NCBI GenBank assembly: GCA_037127255.1
Contig: JBANSL010000003.1
Span: 18,231,314 to 18,295,313, forward strand
Length of the DNA: 64,000 nt
Origin: Persicaria tinctoria
Lineage: Eukaryota; Streptophyta; Magnoliopsida; Caryophyllales; Polygonaceae
Direction of reading: 5' to 3'
A program made the translations under genes and the position numbers. This document shows, in pieces, positions 19,584-33,200 of the stretch. Below the pieces are notes generated by a model. The model worked only from the letters and a program-made list of their open reading frames with translations, did not search any database and was not told where the DNA came from. Within the stretch, counting starts at the first letter, position 1; each line of letters starts with the position of its first letter.

Positions 19584-22136
19584 ATGGATGTCAATCTGCT
19601 AACGGTCAAATTTGGAGGAGAATGGAAGATGGAAGAAGATGATTTAGTGTTTGTTGGGGATGTGTCATCAAAAGTGATTGTCATCAATCAACCTATGAGT
19701 ATGTATGAGATGAATACTGAGATAATCAACAGATTCATCAACAGTGACAGTTTGGCTCCTAATCTTCAATTCAGCCATTTGCATCCTTTCAAGAAAACTA
19801 TGGAGCCTTTTTTGATTGATAATGACAGTGATTTGAGGAGTTTCTTTCAAATGAGTGAAATGAAGGAAGTGAATTGGACATTGCCTTTATATGCTACTGT
19901 TGTAAAGGAAATCATTGAAGATCGGGTTACACACTCCATGAATGATGAAAATCAGTTGATTTTACATGCTGACAGCTATTTCAAGAATACATATGTGATG
20001 GAAGACAGCTTCTGTATGCAGAATGATGATGTAGACTGCATAAATAATGCCAATGATACAGATGATAATGGAGATGATACCGAGATTGAGAGTGGCATTA
20101 GTAGCACTACAATGTCCACAAATTATTCAGAATCTATAAGTTCAAGAAAAGGGGTCATTATTATAGTTGTGGGACAACTGTTCAAAACAAAAGAACATTT
20201 GAAAGATGCTATTGCATTGTTGGCTGCACAAGAAACGTTTGCTTACAAGGTGAAAAAGACAACACCAAGGTATTACAGAACAGTTTGTGTTGATAAGAGT
20301 TGCGATTGGAAAATTCACGGTGCCATCTTAACTGGGTCAACTATATTTCAAAATTTGAAATACAATCAAGAACATAGTTGCAGTTTGGAAGTAAGGATTG
20401 GAAAACGTCGCGCTCCTAACTACAAACTTGTTGCTGAAAAGATCAAACCAAGGTGAAATATACTGTAATTCCTTCCTGTAATCACTCATCTGATATTTTA
20501 TTGACTCTTTTACATCATATGAACAGATATGAAGACATCAAAAAGGGGCCAACTCCAAGTCAGATTAGAAACATCATAAGAACTGACTTGAAAATAAATG
20601 TGAGCTACTGGAAATTATGGAAAGCTCGTGATGCAGCAATAGCGATGGTAAAGGGGTCATCAGAAGGAAGCTATGAATTATTACCAGCATATTGTTGTGT
20701 CCTAAAGCAACATAATGCTGGAACTGTCACCTTCATTCAAGTTGACTCCCAATCAAGGTTCAAGTATTTGTTCATTGCATTTGGACAATGTATCCGTGCA
20801 TTCCCAATTCTGCGAAAGGTACAAATTCTTACATTATGATAGCTGGGTTTGATTAATTTGTATGCCTGTCATCAATGGATTTCTTAAATTTAATCATAAC
20901 TGCTACATGCCTATTATGTAATCTCGAGTACAATTGTTGTATGAGATGGGAATATTGTCATCGATTTTGATATCAGTATCTATATTACATGCATGTCATC
21001 AAACGTGAGCTTGATTACTGTAACCAAATATTTTCCAATATTTTTTAGATAAGTTTGATACCTGCAAAACTGTAATCACAGACTCAATATGACAGGTACT
21101 AGTGGTAGATGGTACATTTCTAAAAGGAAAATACAAAGGGACTCTTCTCACAGCTTCTGCACAAGATGCAAATCATCAAATATACCCCATTGCCTTTGCA
21201 GTGGTTGACTCAGAAAACAATGCCTCTTATGAGTGGTTCTTCAACAAGCTAGCAACAGTCATCCCATCAAGTGAAGAGCTGGTTTTTGTTTCTGACCGTC
21301 ATCAAAGCATTGCAAGAGCATTAGAGTTGGTTTACCCAAATGCTAAGCACTATTACTGCAGATGGCACTTGAAGCAGAATATAATGTCAAAATTCAAGAA
21401 GAAGAGTCTGTGTGAGTGGTTTGAACAAGCTGCAAACAGTTACACAGTATCAGGATTCAACACCTACTTTGAATGCATTACTAATGCCAACAGCGATATG
21501 AAGAAATTTCTTGAAGATCTGAAGTTTGAGAAATGGGCAAGAGCTTATTCAAAAGCTGACAGGTACAATATGATGACTTCAAACAATGCAGAGACAATCA
21601 ATAGTGTATTCGGTGAAGATAGATCATTCCCAGTTGTAGAACTACTGAATGCAATCAGAGAGAAACTAACAACATGGTTCAATGATCGCAGAAAAGAATA
21701 TGAGGATAACAGCTTTGATCTTCCAAAAAAAATCAGTGATACAGTGTACATAAGATGCAGTGAATCAGGAATGTACAATGTCAAACAACTGAATGACTTC
21801 CAGTTTGAAGTTGTTGGTGGCATGAATAGGGTTCTTGTTGATCTGAATCAGAAATCTTGTACATGTAAGGTATTTGATTACGACAAGATACCTTGTGTAC
21901 ACGCGCTTGCTGTCATCAGAGAGAAAAAACTGGCTGTTTTGAGGTATATTAGCACTTATTACACAAATGAAGCTTGGACCTTGGCTTATCAAGAGACAAT
22001 ATATCCAGTGTTACAAGAAGCAGATTGGATTGTGCCAGATGACATCAAACAACAGAGATGTCACCCACCATTGGTGCGTAAAAGAAGCGGCCGACCTCAA
22101 AAAAAAAGGAAGCCTTCAGCTGGAGAATATAGATGA
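19584..22136 (+). CDS. MuDR-type (MURA) transposase of MULE-B, three exons, apparently intact
   Basis: Proposed coding sequence: join(19584..20452, 20527..20818, 21096..22136), 2202 nt, 733 residues; all introns are GT-AG. Residues 5-120 are a PB1-like N-terminus, followed by an acidic Asn/Asp linker. Residues 197-270 form the MuDR zinc domain (FKTKEHLKDAIALLAAQETF, C235/C240 region). The DDE transposase core begins VVDGTFLKGKYKG (D392), then VFVSDRHQSI (D454), YYCRWHLKQN (C475-x2-H478) and SNNAETINSVF (E553). SWIM zinc finger: SCTCKVFDYDKIPCVHALAV (C642, C644, C654, H656). The C-terminus has an AT-hook-like RKRSGRPQKKRK. All catalytic and zinc residues are present and no stop interrupts the spliced frame. 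It would bind the TIRs and catalyse cut-and-paste movement in the nucleus. Activity is not shown. Confidence 0.88.
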
Positions 22137-22888
22137 AAAGGATCAAAGAGTCATCGGACCAGCTAGACAGTTTATCCTACATTGAGTTTTAGTACATTTT
22201 ATGTTTTTGTTCTTCTTATATTGAATACAATGTTAGTTGTAACCAGTTTCTTACACTGTCACCAGCTTTTATATAAACTATCACCAGCTTTTAATTTCTG
22301 TTCAAAATGAAACAAATTTATTCAAGTGTTTTCCAGTACATATAATCTGCCAACAAAGCACTTGAGGTGTAACCACAAGCTCTGTCACCACAATTGAAAA
22401 AAGTGTAAAGGAGGCTGTCACCAGGACATGTGGTATGTCACCAAAAGAACAACCCTATGACAAAGGAAGAAAATACCCAAAGGGGGATAATGCTAAACAA
22501 AGATACATGTGGTTTACAATAAAAATAAAAATAAAAAATGGTGTCACCAAACTGAAAACAGTTTCAAAAATTCTGTCATCAGAATGGTTAGTGTCACCAA
22601 ACACTGTCACCAGGGTAAAAACAGTGAGCCTGTCACCAGAAATCATCAAAATTTGAAAGTAAATTATGGAGACTTAACAAATATAAAAGGCATAATACAT
22701 AAAATGATTAAAAGGAACATAGATATTAATATGAAAACATTCATTCCAAAATACAACAAACTTGGTATAAGTATTTCAAAGTGTCACCATGCAACTTACA
22801 TCAACTAAATATCCCATAATTAGATAAGTAAATGTATTTAGGAATTTCAAAGCTACACTGTCCCAACTACAGAAACTTATGTGATAAA
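22137..22888. other. Convergent intergenic spacer of MULE-B, rich in TGTCACCA
   Basis: Between the two stop codons, with no gene. TGTCACCA or TGTCATCA occurs repeatedly from about 22256 to 22790. The segment about 22380-22515 (TGTCACCAGGACATGTGG, then ACAACCCTATGACAAAGG, then ATAATGCTAAACAAAGATAC) is a single-copy, diverged version of the 344-bp satellite unit found at 27270-40735. Confidence 0.75.
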
Positions 22889-25800
22889 CTAAACAAATGT
22901 CCATTGCTTGGCAAAGAGATCAGCTGCAATCCTCTCACGATAGGCCTGAACATAGTCGTCATTGATAAGATCCATATCACCATCAAATACAAGGTGCTCA
23001 ATGTGCTTTATGGTGTAAACCCCACAGCTACCCCTACATAATAAACACACAAAGAAAAAGTGAGCAGATGTAATCTAATGAAACAGAAAATAAATAAATA
23101 AAGAGAATAAAAAGATGGCAAACAGAAGGTACCCTTCTTCATTTTGCTGCAAACCCGATACTCTCTCAACAACAAAGGGAGTGTCATCAACATCAGGAAA
23201 CACGCCACTCTTCATCATTAGAATAGGAAGCATATGGCAAGTCTGAGCAAGCTTCTGAGCTATAACTTCCTCTTTGTAGTAATTACACTGGGAGTCATAC
23301 ACAATAATGTGCTTCGAATCCAACTGAATTTCAAGTGCAACCCAATGCTTGTTATCAATATTAAAAGGGGTATAGACCTTCTTGACACCGTCCCAAGACT
23401 TCCCACAAGGAGGAGAGAGACCAATGAAATACTTGTAGAAAGACTCATCAATTGTAGGGTGCTTTCTAATTAAATCAGGATCGTACGCCCCAATCTTGGT
23501 AATAAAAATGGTGTCTAATATAAGACTGCTTGAATGTTGATCAGGAAAGTCGTGAAGGCGCTTTCTCAAATGATAAAGTGATTCATCAATATGCTGTGAA
23601 AAGAAAAAGAATAATTCCAAATTGTCACCACACTACTGTCACCAACTGTAATCAACAAGAAAAATACATATACATAGGACCAAATAACACAAATATGAAC
23701 TTACAATATCAAGAAGCCAACTGCCCTTCCCCACCAGCTCAGTAAAAAACGACTTGTTCATGTCAACAGTAAACCCATAAATCATTCCATCATGCCTACA
23801 AAAACACAAAAAAATATAAAAATAACACCAAAGATGAATAAAATTATAATAGGAAAGTAGTAATATAAAAAAGAGAAGATAGATAATAAAAAAAAACAGA
23901 TAATTACCCAAGAGATCTAAAGCCAGTATAAAAATCAGTACGAGCCTCTTTGGTTAGAAAAGAGTTAGTCGGTTTTTTTGGAAGGCGAGGCTTCTTTGGT
24001 TTACATGGATTTGTATAAGGAGTTTGGACTGCAGGGGCAGTTTTCCCAACCCTATGGGAACGCCGTAATGGAACCTCTTCTTCATCTGACGGTACGAGCT
24101 GCATAAAATCAGTGATGTTATGAAGTATACTCTCTGTAGCAGAAACATTAACATCAGCAGCAACACTCTCATCATTCACATCAGATGAATAACCAAGAAT
24201 GACACCAACACCAGAACTGTCATCAACTCCATCATTTGAAGCACCAACAGCAGTATCATCACCAACAATGTCACCAGCCACCTCTTTTGCCACACTACTG
24301 TCTTTATTGATCTCAAGTGAAGAAAGAACAACAGTAGGAGCAACAATGTCACCAGAACCAAAACTGTCATTAATTTCATCAGTCGAAATAACAACAACAG
24401 TATCACCTCCAACACTATCACCAAGCACATCTTTTGGCACATTAATGTCAGCAATGCACTCCTGTGAAGAAAGAAAAACTGTAGGAGTAATAGAAAGACC
24501 AATATTGGTGGAATCTGATAGAATAACTTCAGTGGGAGCAACACTAGAATCATCAGTTCCATCTGTTGAGATAATGACTAAAGTTGGAGGCACACCACTG
24601 TCAGCAGGAACAACACTGAGATTAACCTTATCATCTGAAACACCCACTGCACTTGAGACAAACACAGAATTAACAGGAACATCAATTTCACCAGCTTCAG
24701 CCAGAGAAGCAAGGACTTCAGCAGTAGCAATAGCACTGTCAGCGACAATCTTATCAGGAGAAGGAAGTACACTGTCATCAACAGGAGGAAGAACACTGTC
24801 ATCAGCTTTCTCTGGTGACTCCAGATCTGTCCCATCAGCAGTGCAATCAACATCACCATCTATTGAAGTTGACGCGTTATTTGATGGACGAACACAATCA
24901 TCTGCAGGGTCAGACTCGGTGGAAGTATCGTTGTCATCCGTTTCATTTAAACAGCTAAAAGGATACCCATGCTGAGAAATCTGAGAGCAGTTCTCCCTAA
25001 TCCCATCCATTTCAGGCTTGAGAGATCCATCCAATTCTTCACGAAACTTTTTTAGAGCGGCTTCACTGTCATTAGAACGATGAGATTCTAGTGAAGCAAT
25101 TCTCTGCTCAAGTCCAATGTTCTTAGAAACACACTCCTTCAACTGTGATTCAATCTTCTCAAAGGATGCCCTAAAAGATTTGATAATTCCTTCAATAAAT
25201 TCAGCTTTTCCAAACAAATCTTTAGCCCAACCAGGAAGATCATCACTTGCAGGAATAGAAGAGGAAGGCAAATCAGGTGCAAACTCTGACTTAGGGGCAC
25301 TAAACTTATCACCTGTAGGAGGAACAGGTCTAGGTAGCTTAAACTTGGATTTCTTTGGCTTGTCTGCATGAGTTGGAACTTTGTCAACCTTCTTTGCTTC
25401 TTCTTTACTCTTAGAGGGAGATTGGCTCTTTGAAGATTGCCGAGATGGCATCACTCATTGCTTCTTCTTCATAGGCTGATCAACAGCAACAGAGCTTCTC
25501 AACTCTCTCTTCTTCACCACAGGAGAATCACTGCGCTTGGACCGTGTAACCACTGCTTGCTTGAGAGGAACAGGACTGGCAGCAATGCGCGTGGACCGTG
25601 TCACACCTGCCTTCTTGAGAGGGACAGGACTCTCAAAATCAGACGTAGCATCAGTGGCAATTAACTTCTTTTTCCCCAATGGTGACTTTCTAACTAAGTC
25701 CTTCTTTCGAGTAGGAAGTTTGAGAGATGGGAGAGTAGCTTCAACTCCACCATGAAATATGGGACCACCTGATTGCCTAACAACATGAGCTTCAAGATGT

Positions 25801-27001
25801 AACTTTCTAGCAGATACTACATCACTGTCATCAGTACCCAACCCAACAAAAGATGAAACAAAGGAATCAATGGCGTCATCAGCGACTTCATCAGAAAATG
25901 AGAGTTGAGGGCCATTCATAAACTCAGCATAAATAGGATACACAGCAACACCCTAGCAAGAGAACAAGAAACAACATTACACAATGACAGTTAGGAAATG
26001 GAACAATGAACTGATATAAAAATAATAAAACACAAGAAGAAAAAGGATGCTTACCAAATCTTTTGAAAAAAATTCAGCACTCTTCTCATAATTAATGCAG
26101 AAATCAACATTTTCACTATACCAAACAATAGAGGCAGGTAATCCTTCACAAAATGCAAAGTTACAACATGTCATCGAAGCAATTTTAGGAATTGCTTCTA
26201 AAATCCAAACCTGAGATCAAAACAACAATAAGGACAAAAATTAGAATAAAAGAACAATAATATAAAAGAACAATAATAGGCAACCACAATAAAAATTGGA
26301 ACTTAAAAGTAAGTAGAAGGGAACTACCTGAAATGCCAAGGGATAACCGAAAACATTGTAGCCAAACCTCTCACCTCTATTGGCTTGTTCTGATCGCATG
26401 CCTTTCTTCAAAAAAGACAATGTTTCCAAATAGACAAGACGTCCAAAAGGATACACCGATAATCTGACCAAATCAGAAACAAGATCAACATACTGTTGAC
26501 GGACATAATAGTTTTTCCTCTGGGGGAGCAAAACACCCTCAATCAGTAGTAGGTATGCCAAGGATAGTTTCTTCGGAGACACCTTTGGTTCCTTTTTAAA
26601 AATTGCAATAAGACCATCCAAATTGCACTCAGAAACACCCAAAAACTCCTCCATATCAACTTGAGGAGAGAACCTTAACAAATGTCGTCCAACTTTAAAC
26701 CACGTTTCATTCTTTTTCTTAGTCTCCACTTCATTAAGCAGCATCTGATGGACAAGTTGAGAATAGAAATACAGGCGATCACCAGCACGCACAATTGCCC
26801 CAAAACAGCCATCAATGAGGGCAGCCCAATCAGATTAAGACAACCCCTCCCGAATGATATCAATAACAGCAGGCTTTGAGTATACATTAAGATGTGCATG
26901 GAAACGCTTCTTCTCAGGGACAATGAACTTAAATCCAGCAGAATCAAGAGGAAATCATGTCTCCAAAGGAGATGGTTCACTAAAGAGCACAATATCTTTA
27001 C
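22889..27001 (-). pseudogene. DUF1985-Ulp1 (C48) protease gene of MULE-B, intact active site, three nonsense codons
   Basis: Minus-strand exons: 27001-26328, 26210-26055, 25952-23908, 23795-23705, 23593-23133 and 23033-22889, all GT-AG and phase-consistent, about 1190 codons. N-terminal: DUF1985 (MEEFLGVSECNLDGLIAIF, LSLAYLLLIEGVLLPQRKN, YPFGRLVYLETL, then WILEAIPKIA). Middle: a long basic then Asp/Ser-rich linker with DDS words. C-terminal: Ulp1-type cysteine protease with H (NKHWVALEI), D (IIVYDSQCNY), Q (SGLQQNEE) and C (GSCGVYTIKHIEHL), all present. Such enzymes cleave SUMO-type conjugates; the true target here is unknown. Nonsense codons lie at 26955-26957, 26835-26837 and 25455-25457. 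A first exon at 41440-41425 is proposed separately. Confidence 0.8.
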
Positions 27002-27269
27002 CTGAAAAACATATCAAATTCAAACATAAATAAATAAAAATGAAATGTCACCATATGGAAGATAATGTTATCATAACAGAAACATACCAGACTGTAACCA
27101 AAGAGATAAACTACTACCACCAAACATGAGACTTATCAAATACATAAATACACAAAAGAGAAAGAACAAGGGCATATAACAGACTGTAATCAAATAGATA
27201 AACTACTGTCATAAATCATAAGAAATATATCAAATACATAAATACACAAAAGATAAAGAACAAGGGCAC
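27002..27269. other. Intron flank before the satellite
   Basis: AT-rich DNA with ACTGTAATC and TGTCACCA words and two near-copies of a ~75-bp piece (AACATACCAGACTGTAACC, then AACAGACTGTAATC). No gene seen. Confidence 0.5.
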
Positions 27270-30200
27270 CCTAAACCCTAAACAGTGTAAAGAATACTGT
27301 CACCACAAGGACATGTGGTGTACAGTATGGTTTAGGGTATAGGGTTGAGTCTTTAGGGTTTAGGGCCAAGGCCCTAAACCCTAAAATGTTATGTACAGTA
27401 CTTCATTGAGAGATGAGGGGTGTCAGCAGGAGTAATGGTGTCACCAACAGGACAACCCTATGACAAGGGAATCAAATACCCTAAAGGGGCTAATGCTAAG
27501 CAAATACTCTGTCAGCAGAAGTAATGGTGTCATCAAAATTAACTGTGTCACCAACTGGATACCCCTAGGACAAGGGAAGCAACAACCCTAAGGGGCTAAT
27601 GCTAAGCAAAGATACATGTGTGGTGGAAAAGAATCCTGTCCTCACAAGGACATGTGGTGTACAGTATGGTTTAGGGTTTAGGGTTGAGTCTTTAGGGTTT
27701 AGGGCCAAGGCCCTAAACCCTAAACCCTAAAATGTTATGTACAGTACTTCATTGAGAGATGAGGGGTGTCAGCAGGAGTAATGGTGCCACCAGCAGGACA
27801 ACCCTATGACAAGGGAATCAAATACCCTAAAGGGGCTAATGCTAAGCAAATACTCTGTCAGCAGAAGTAATGGTGTCATCAAAATTAATTGTGTCACCAA
27901 CTGGATACCCCTAGGACAAGGGAAGCAACAACCCTAAGGGGCTAATGCTAAGCAAAGATACATGTGTGGTGGAAAAGAATCCTGTCATCACAAGGACATG
28001 TGGTGTACAGTATGGTTTAGGGTTTAGGGTTGAGTCTTTAGGGTTTAGGGCCATGGCCCTAAACCCTAAACCCTAAAATGTTATGTACAGTACTTCATTG
28101 AGAGATGAGGGGTGTCAGCAGGAGTAATGGTGTCACCAACAGATCAACCCTATGACAAGGGAATCAAACACCCTAAAGGGGCTAATGCTAAGCAAATACT
28201 CTGTCAGCAGAAGTAATGGTGTCATCAAAATTAACTGTGTCACCAACTGGATACCCCTAGGACAAGGGAAGCAACAACCCTAAGGGGCTAATGCTAAGCA
28301 AAGATACATGTGTGGTGGAAAAGAATCCTGTCATCACAAGGACATGTGGTGTACAGTATGGTTTAGGGTTTAGGGTTGAGTCTTTAGGGTTTAGGGCCAA
28401 GGTCCTAAACCCTAAACCCTAAAATGTTATGTACAGTACTTCATTGAGAGATGAGGGGTGTCAGCAGGAGTAATGGTGTCACCAACAGGACAACCCTATG
28501 ACAAGGGAATCAAATACCCTAATGGGGCTAATGCTAAGCAAATACTCTGTCAGCAGAAGTAATGGTGTCATCAAAATTAACTGTGTCACCAACTGGATAC
28601 CCCTAGGACAAGGGAAGCAACAACCCTAAGGGGCTAATACTAAGCAAAGATACATGTGTGGTGGAAAAGAATCCTGTCATCACAATGACATGTGGTGTAC
28701 AGTATGGTTTAGGGTTTAGGGTTGAGTCTTTAGGGTTTAGGGCCAAGGCCCTAAACCCTAAACCCTAAAATGTTATGTATAGTACTTCATTGAGAGATGA
28801 GGGGTGTCAGCAGGAGTAATGGTGTCACCAACAGGACAACCCTATGACAAGGGAATCAAATACCCTAAAGGGGCTAATGCTAAGCAAATACTCTGTCAGC
28901 AGAAGTAATGGTGTCATCAAAATTAACTGTGTCACCAACTGGATACCCCTAGGACAAGGGAAGCAACAACCCTAAGGGGCTAATGCTAAGCAAAGATACA
29001 TGTGTGGTGGGAAAGAATCCTGTCATCACAAGGACATGTGGTGTACAGTATGGTTTAGGGTTTAGGGTTGAGTCTTTAGGGTTTAGGGCCAAGGCCCTAA
29101 ACCCTAAACACTAAAATGTTATGTACAGTACTTCATTTAGAGATGAGGGGTGTCAGCAGGAGTAATGGTGTCACCAACAGGACAACCCTATCACAAGGGA
29201 ATCAAATACCCTAAAGGGGCTAATGCTAAGCAAATACTCTGTCAGCAGAAGTAATGGTGTCATCAAAATTAACTGTGTCACCAACTGGATACCCCTAGGA
29301 CAAGGGAAGCAACAACCCTAAGGGGCTAATGCTAAGCAAAGATACATGTGTGGTGGAAAAGAATCCTATCATCACAAGGACATGTGGTGTACAGTATGGT
29401 TTAGGGTTTAGGGTTGAGTCTTTAGGGTTTAGGGCCAAGGCTCTAAACCATAAACCCTAAAATGTTATGTACACTACTTCATTGAGAGATGAGGGGTGTC
29501 AGCAGGAGTAATGGTGTCACCAACAGATCAACCCTATGACAAGGGAATCAAACACCCTAAAGGGGCTAATGCTAAGCAAATACTCTGTCAGCAGAAGTAA
29601 TGGTGTCATCAAAATTAACTGTGTCACCAACTGGATACCCCTAGGACAAGGGAAGCAACAACCCTAAGGGGCTAATGCTAAGCAAAGATACATGTGTGGT
29701 GGAAAAGAATCCTGTCATCACAAGGACATGTGGTGTACAGTATGGTTTAGGGTTTAGGGTTGAGTCTTTAGGGTTTAGGGCCAAGGCCCTAAACCCTAAA
29801 ATGTTATGTACAGTACTTCATTGAGAGATGAGGGGTGTCAGCAGGAGTAATGGTGTCACCAACAGGACAACCCTATGACAAGGGAATCAAACACCCTAAA
29901 GGGGCTAATGCTAAGCAAATACTCTGTCAGCAGAAGTAATGGTGTCATCAAAATTAACTGTGTCACCAACTTGATACCCCTAGGACAAGGGAAGCAACAA
30001 CCCTAAGGGGCTAATGCTAAGCAAAGATACATGTGTGGTGGAAAAGAATCCTGTCATCACAAGGACATGTGGTGTACAGTATGGTTTAGGGTTTAGGGTT
30101 GAGTCTTTAGGGTTTAGGGCCAAGGTCCTAAACCCTAAACCCTAAAATGTTATGTACAGTACTTCATTGAGAGATGAGGGGTGTCAGCAGGAGTAATGGT

Positions 30201-33200
30201 GTCACCAACAGGACAACCCTATGACAAGGGAATCAAATACCCTAATGGGGCTAATGCTAAGCAAATACTCTGTCAGCAGAAGTAATGGTGTCATCAAAAT
30301 TAACTGTGTCACCAACTGGATACCCCTAGGACAAGGGAAGCAACAACCCTAAGGGGCTAATGCTAAGCAAAGATACATGTGTGGTGGAAAAGAATCCTGT
30401 CATCACAATGACATGTGGTGTACAGTATGGTTTAGGGTTTAGGGTTGAGTCTTTAGGGTTTAGGGCCAAGGCCCTAAACCCTAAACCCTAAAATGTTATG
30501 TATAGTACGTCATTGAGAGATGAGGGGTGTCAGCAGGAGTAATGGTGTCACCAACAGGACAACCCTATGACAAGGGAATCAAATACCCTAAAGGGGCTAA
30601 TGCTAAGCAAATACTCTGTCAGCAGAAGTAATGGTGTCATCAAAATTAACTGTGTCACCAACTAGATACCCCTAGGACAAGGGAAGCAACAACCCTAAGG
30701 GGCTAATGCTAAGCAAAGATACATGTGTGGTGGGAAAGAATCCTGTCATCACAAGGACATGTGGTGTACAGTATGGTTTAGGGTTTAGGGTTGAGTCTTT
30801 AGGGTTTAGGGCCAAGGCCCTAAACCCTAAACACTAAAATGTTATGTACAGTACTTCATTTAGAGATGAGGGGTGTCAGCAGGAGTAATGGTGTCACCAA
30901 CAGGACAACCCTATCACAAGGGAATCAAATACCCTAAAGGGGCTAATGCTAAGCAAATACTCTGTCAGCAGAAGTAATGGTGTCATCAAAATTAACTGTG
31001 TCACCAACTGGATACCCCTAGGACAAGGGAAGCAACAACCCTAAGGGGCTAATGCTAAGCAAAGATACATGTGTGGTGGAAAAGAATCCTGTCATCACAA
31101 GGACATGTGGTGTACAGTATGGTTTAGGGTTTAGGGTTGAGTCTTTAGGGTTTAGGGCCAAGGCCCTAAACCCTAAAATGTTATGTACAGTACTTCATTG
31201 AGAGATGAGGGGTGTCAGCAGGAGTAATGGTGTCACCAACAGGACAACCCTATGACAAGGGAATCAAACACCCTAAAGGGGCTAATGCTAAGCAAATACT
31301 CTGTCAGCAGAAGTAATGGTGTCATCAAAATTAACTGTGTCACCAACTTGATACCCCTAGGACAAGGGAAGCAACAACCCTAAGGGGCTAATGCTAAGCA
31401 AAGATACATGTGTGGTGGAAAAGAATCCTGTCATCACAAGGACATGTGGTGTACAGTATGGTTTAGGGTTTAGGGTTGAGTCTTTAGGGTTTAGGGCCAA
31501 GGTCCTAAACCCTAAACCCTAAAATGTTATGTACAGTACTTCATTGAGAGATGAGGGGTGTCAGCAGGAGTAATGGTGTCACCAACAGGACAACCCTATG
31601 ACAAGGGAATCAAATACCCTAATGGGGCTAATGCTAAGCAAATACTCTGTCAGCAGAAGTAATGGTGTCATCAAAATTAACTGTGTCACCAACTGGATAC
31701 CCGTAGGACAAGGGAAGCAACAACCCTAAGGGGCTAATGCTAAGCAAAGATACATGTGTGGTGGAAAAGAATCCTGTCATCACAATGACATGTGGTGTAC
31801 AGTATGGTTTAGGGTTTAGGGTTGAGTCTTTAGGGTTTAGGGCCAAGGCCCTAAACCCTAAACCCTAAAATGTTATGTACAGTACTTCATTGAGAGATGA
31901 GGGGTGTCAGCAGGAGTAATGGTGTCACCAACAGGACAACCCTATGACAAGGGAATCAAATACCCTAATGGGGCTAATGCTAAGCAAATACTCTGTCAGC
32001 AGAAGTAATGGTGTCATCAAAATTAACTGTGTCACCAACTGGATACCCGTAGGACAAGGGAAGCAACAACCCTAAGGGGCTAATGCTAAGCAAAGATACA
32101 TGTGTGGTGGAAAAGAATCCTGTCATCACAATGACATGTGGTGTACAGTATGGTTTAGGGTTTAGGGTTGAGTCTTTAGGGTTTAGGGCCAAGGCCCTAA
32201 ACCCTAAACCCTAAAATGTTATGTATAGTACGTCATTGAGAGATGAGGGGTGTCAGCAGGAGTAATGGTGTCACCAAAAGGACAACCCTATGACAAGGGA
32301 ATCAAATACCCTAAAGGGGCTAATGCTAAGCAAATACTCTGTCAGCAGAAGTAATGGTGTCATCAAAATTAACTGTGTCACCAACTGGATACCCCTAGGA
32401 CAAGGGAAGCAACAACCCTAAGGGGCTAATGCTAAGCAAAGATACATGTGTGGTGGAAAAGAATCATGTCATCACAAGGACATGTGGTGTACAGTATGGT
32501 TTAGGGTTTAGGGTTGAGTCTTTAGGGTTTAGGGCCAAGGCCCTAAACCCTAAAATGTTATGTACAGTACTTCATTGAGAGATGAGGGGTGTCAGCAGGA
32601 GTAATGGTGTCACCAACAGGACAACCCTATGACAAGGGAATCAAACACCCTAAAGGGGCTAATGCTAAGCAAATACTCTGTCAGCAGAAGTAATGGTGTC
32701 ATCAAAATTAACTGTGTCACCAACTTGATACCCCTAAGACAAGGGAAGCAACAACCCTAAGGGGCTAATGCTAAGCAAAGATACATGTGTGGTGGAAAAG
32801 AATCCTGTCATCACAAGGACATGTGGTGTACAGTATGGTTTAGGGTTTAGGGTTGAGTCTTTAGGGTTTAGGGCCAAGGCCCTAAACCCTAAAATGTTAT
32901 GTACAGTACTTCATTGAGAGGTGAGGGGTGTCAGCAGGAGTAATGGTGTCACCAACAGGACAACCCTATGACAAGGGAATCAAATACCCTAATGGGGCTA
33001 ATGCTAAGCAAATACTCTGTCAGCAGAAGTAATGGTGTCATCAAAATTAACTGTGTCACCAACTGGATACCCGTAGGACAAGGGAAGCAACAACCCTAAG
33101 GGGCTAATGCTAAGCAAAGATACATGTGTGGTGGAAAAGAATCCTGTCATCACAATGACATGTGGTGTACAGTATGGTTTAGGGTTTAGGGTTGAGTCTT

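Noticed and set aside
24199..24975. 258-codon plus-strand frame rich in Ser/Thr
   Set aside because: Antisense of the Ulp1 linker exon; its composition is the mirror of the DDS-rich protein.
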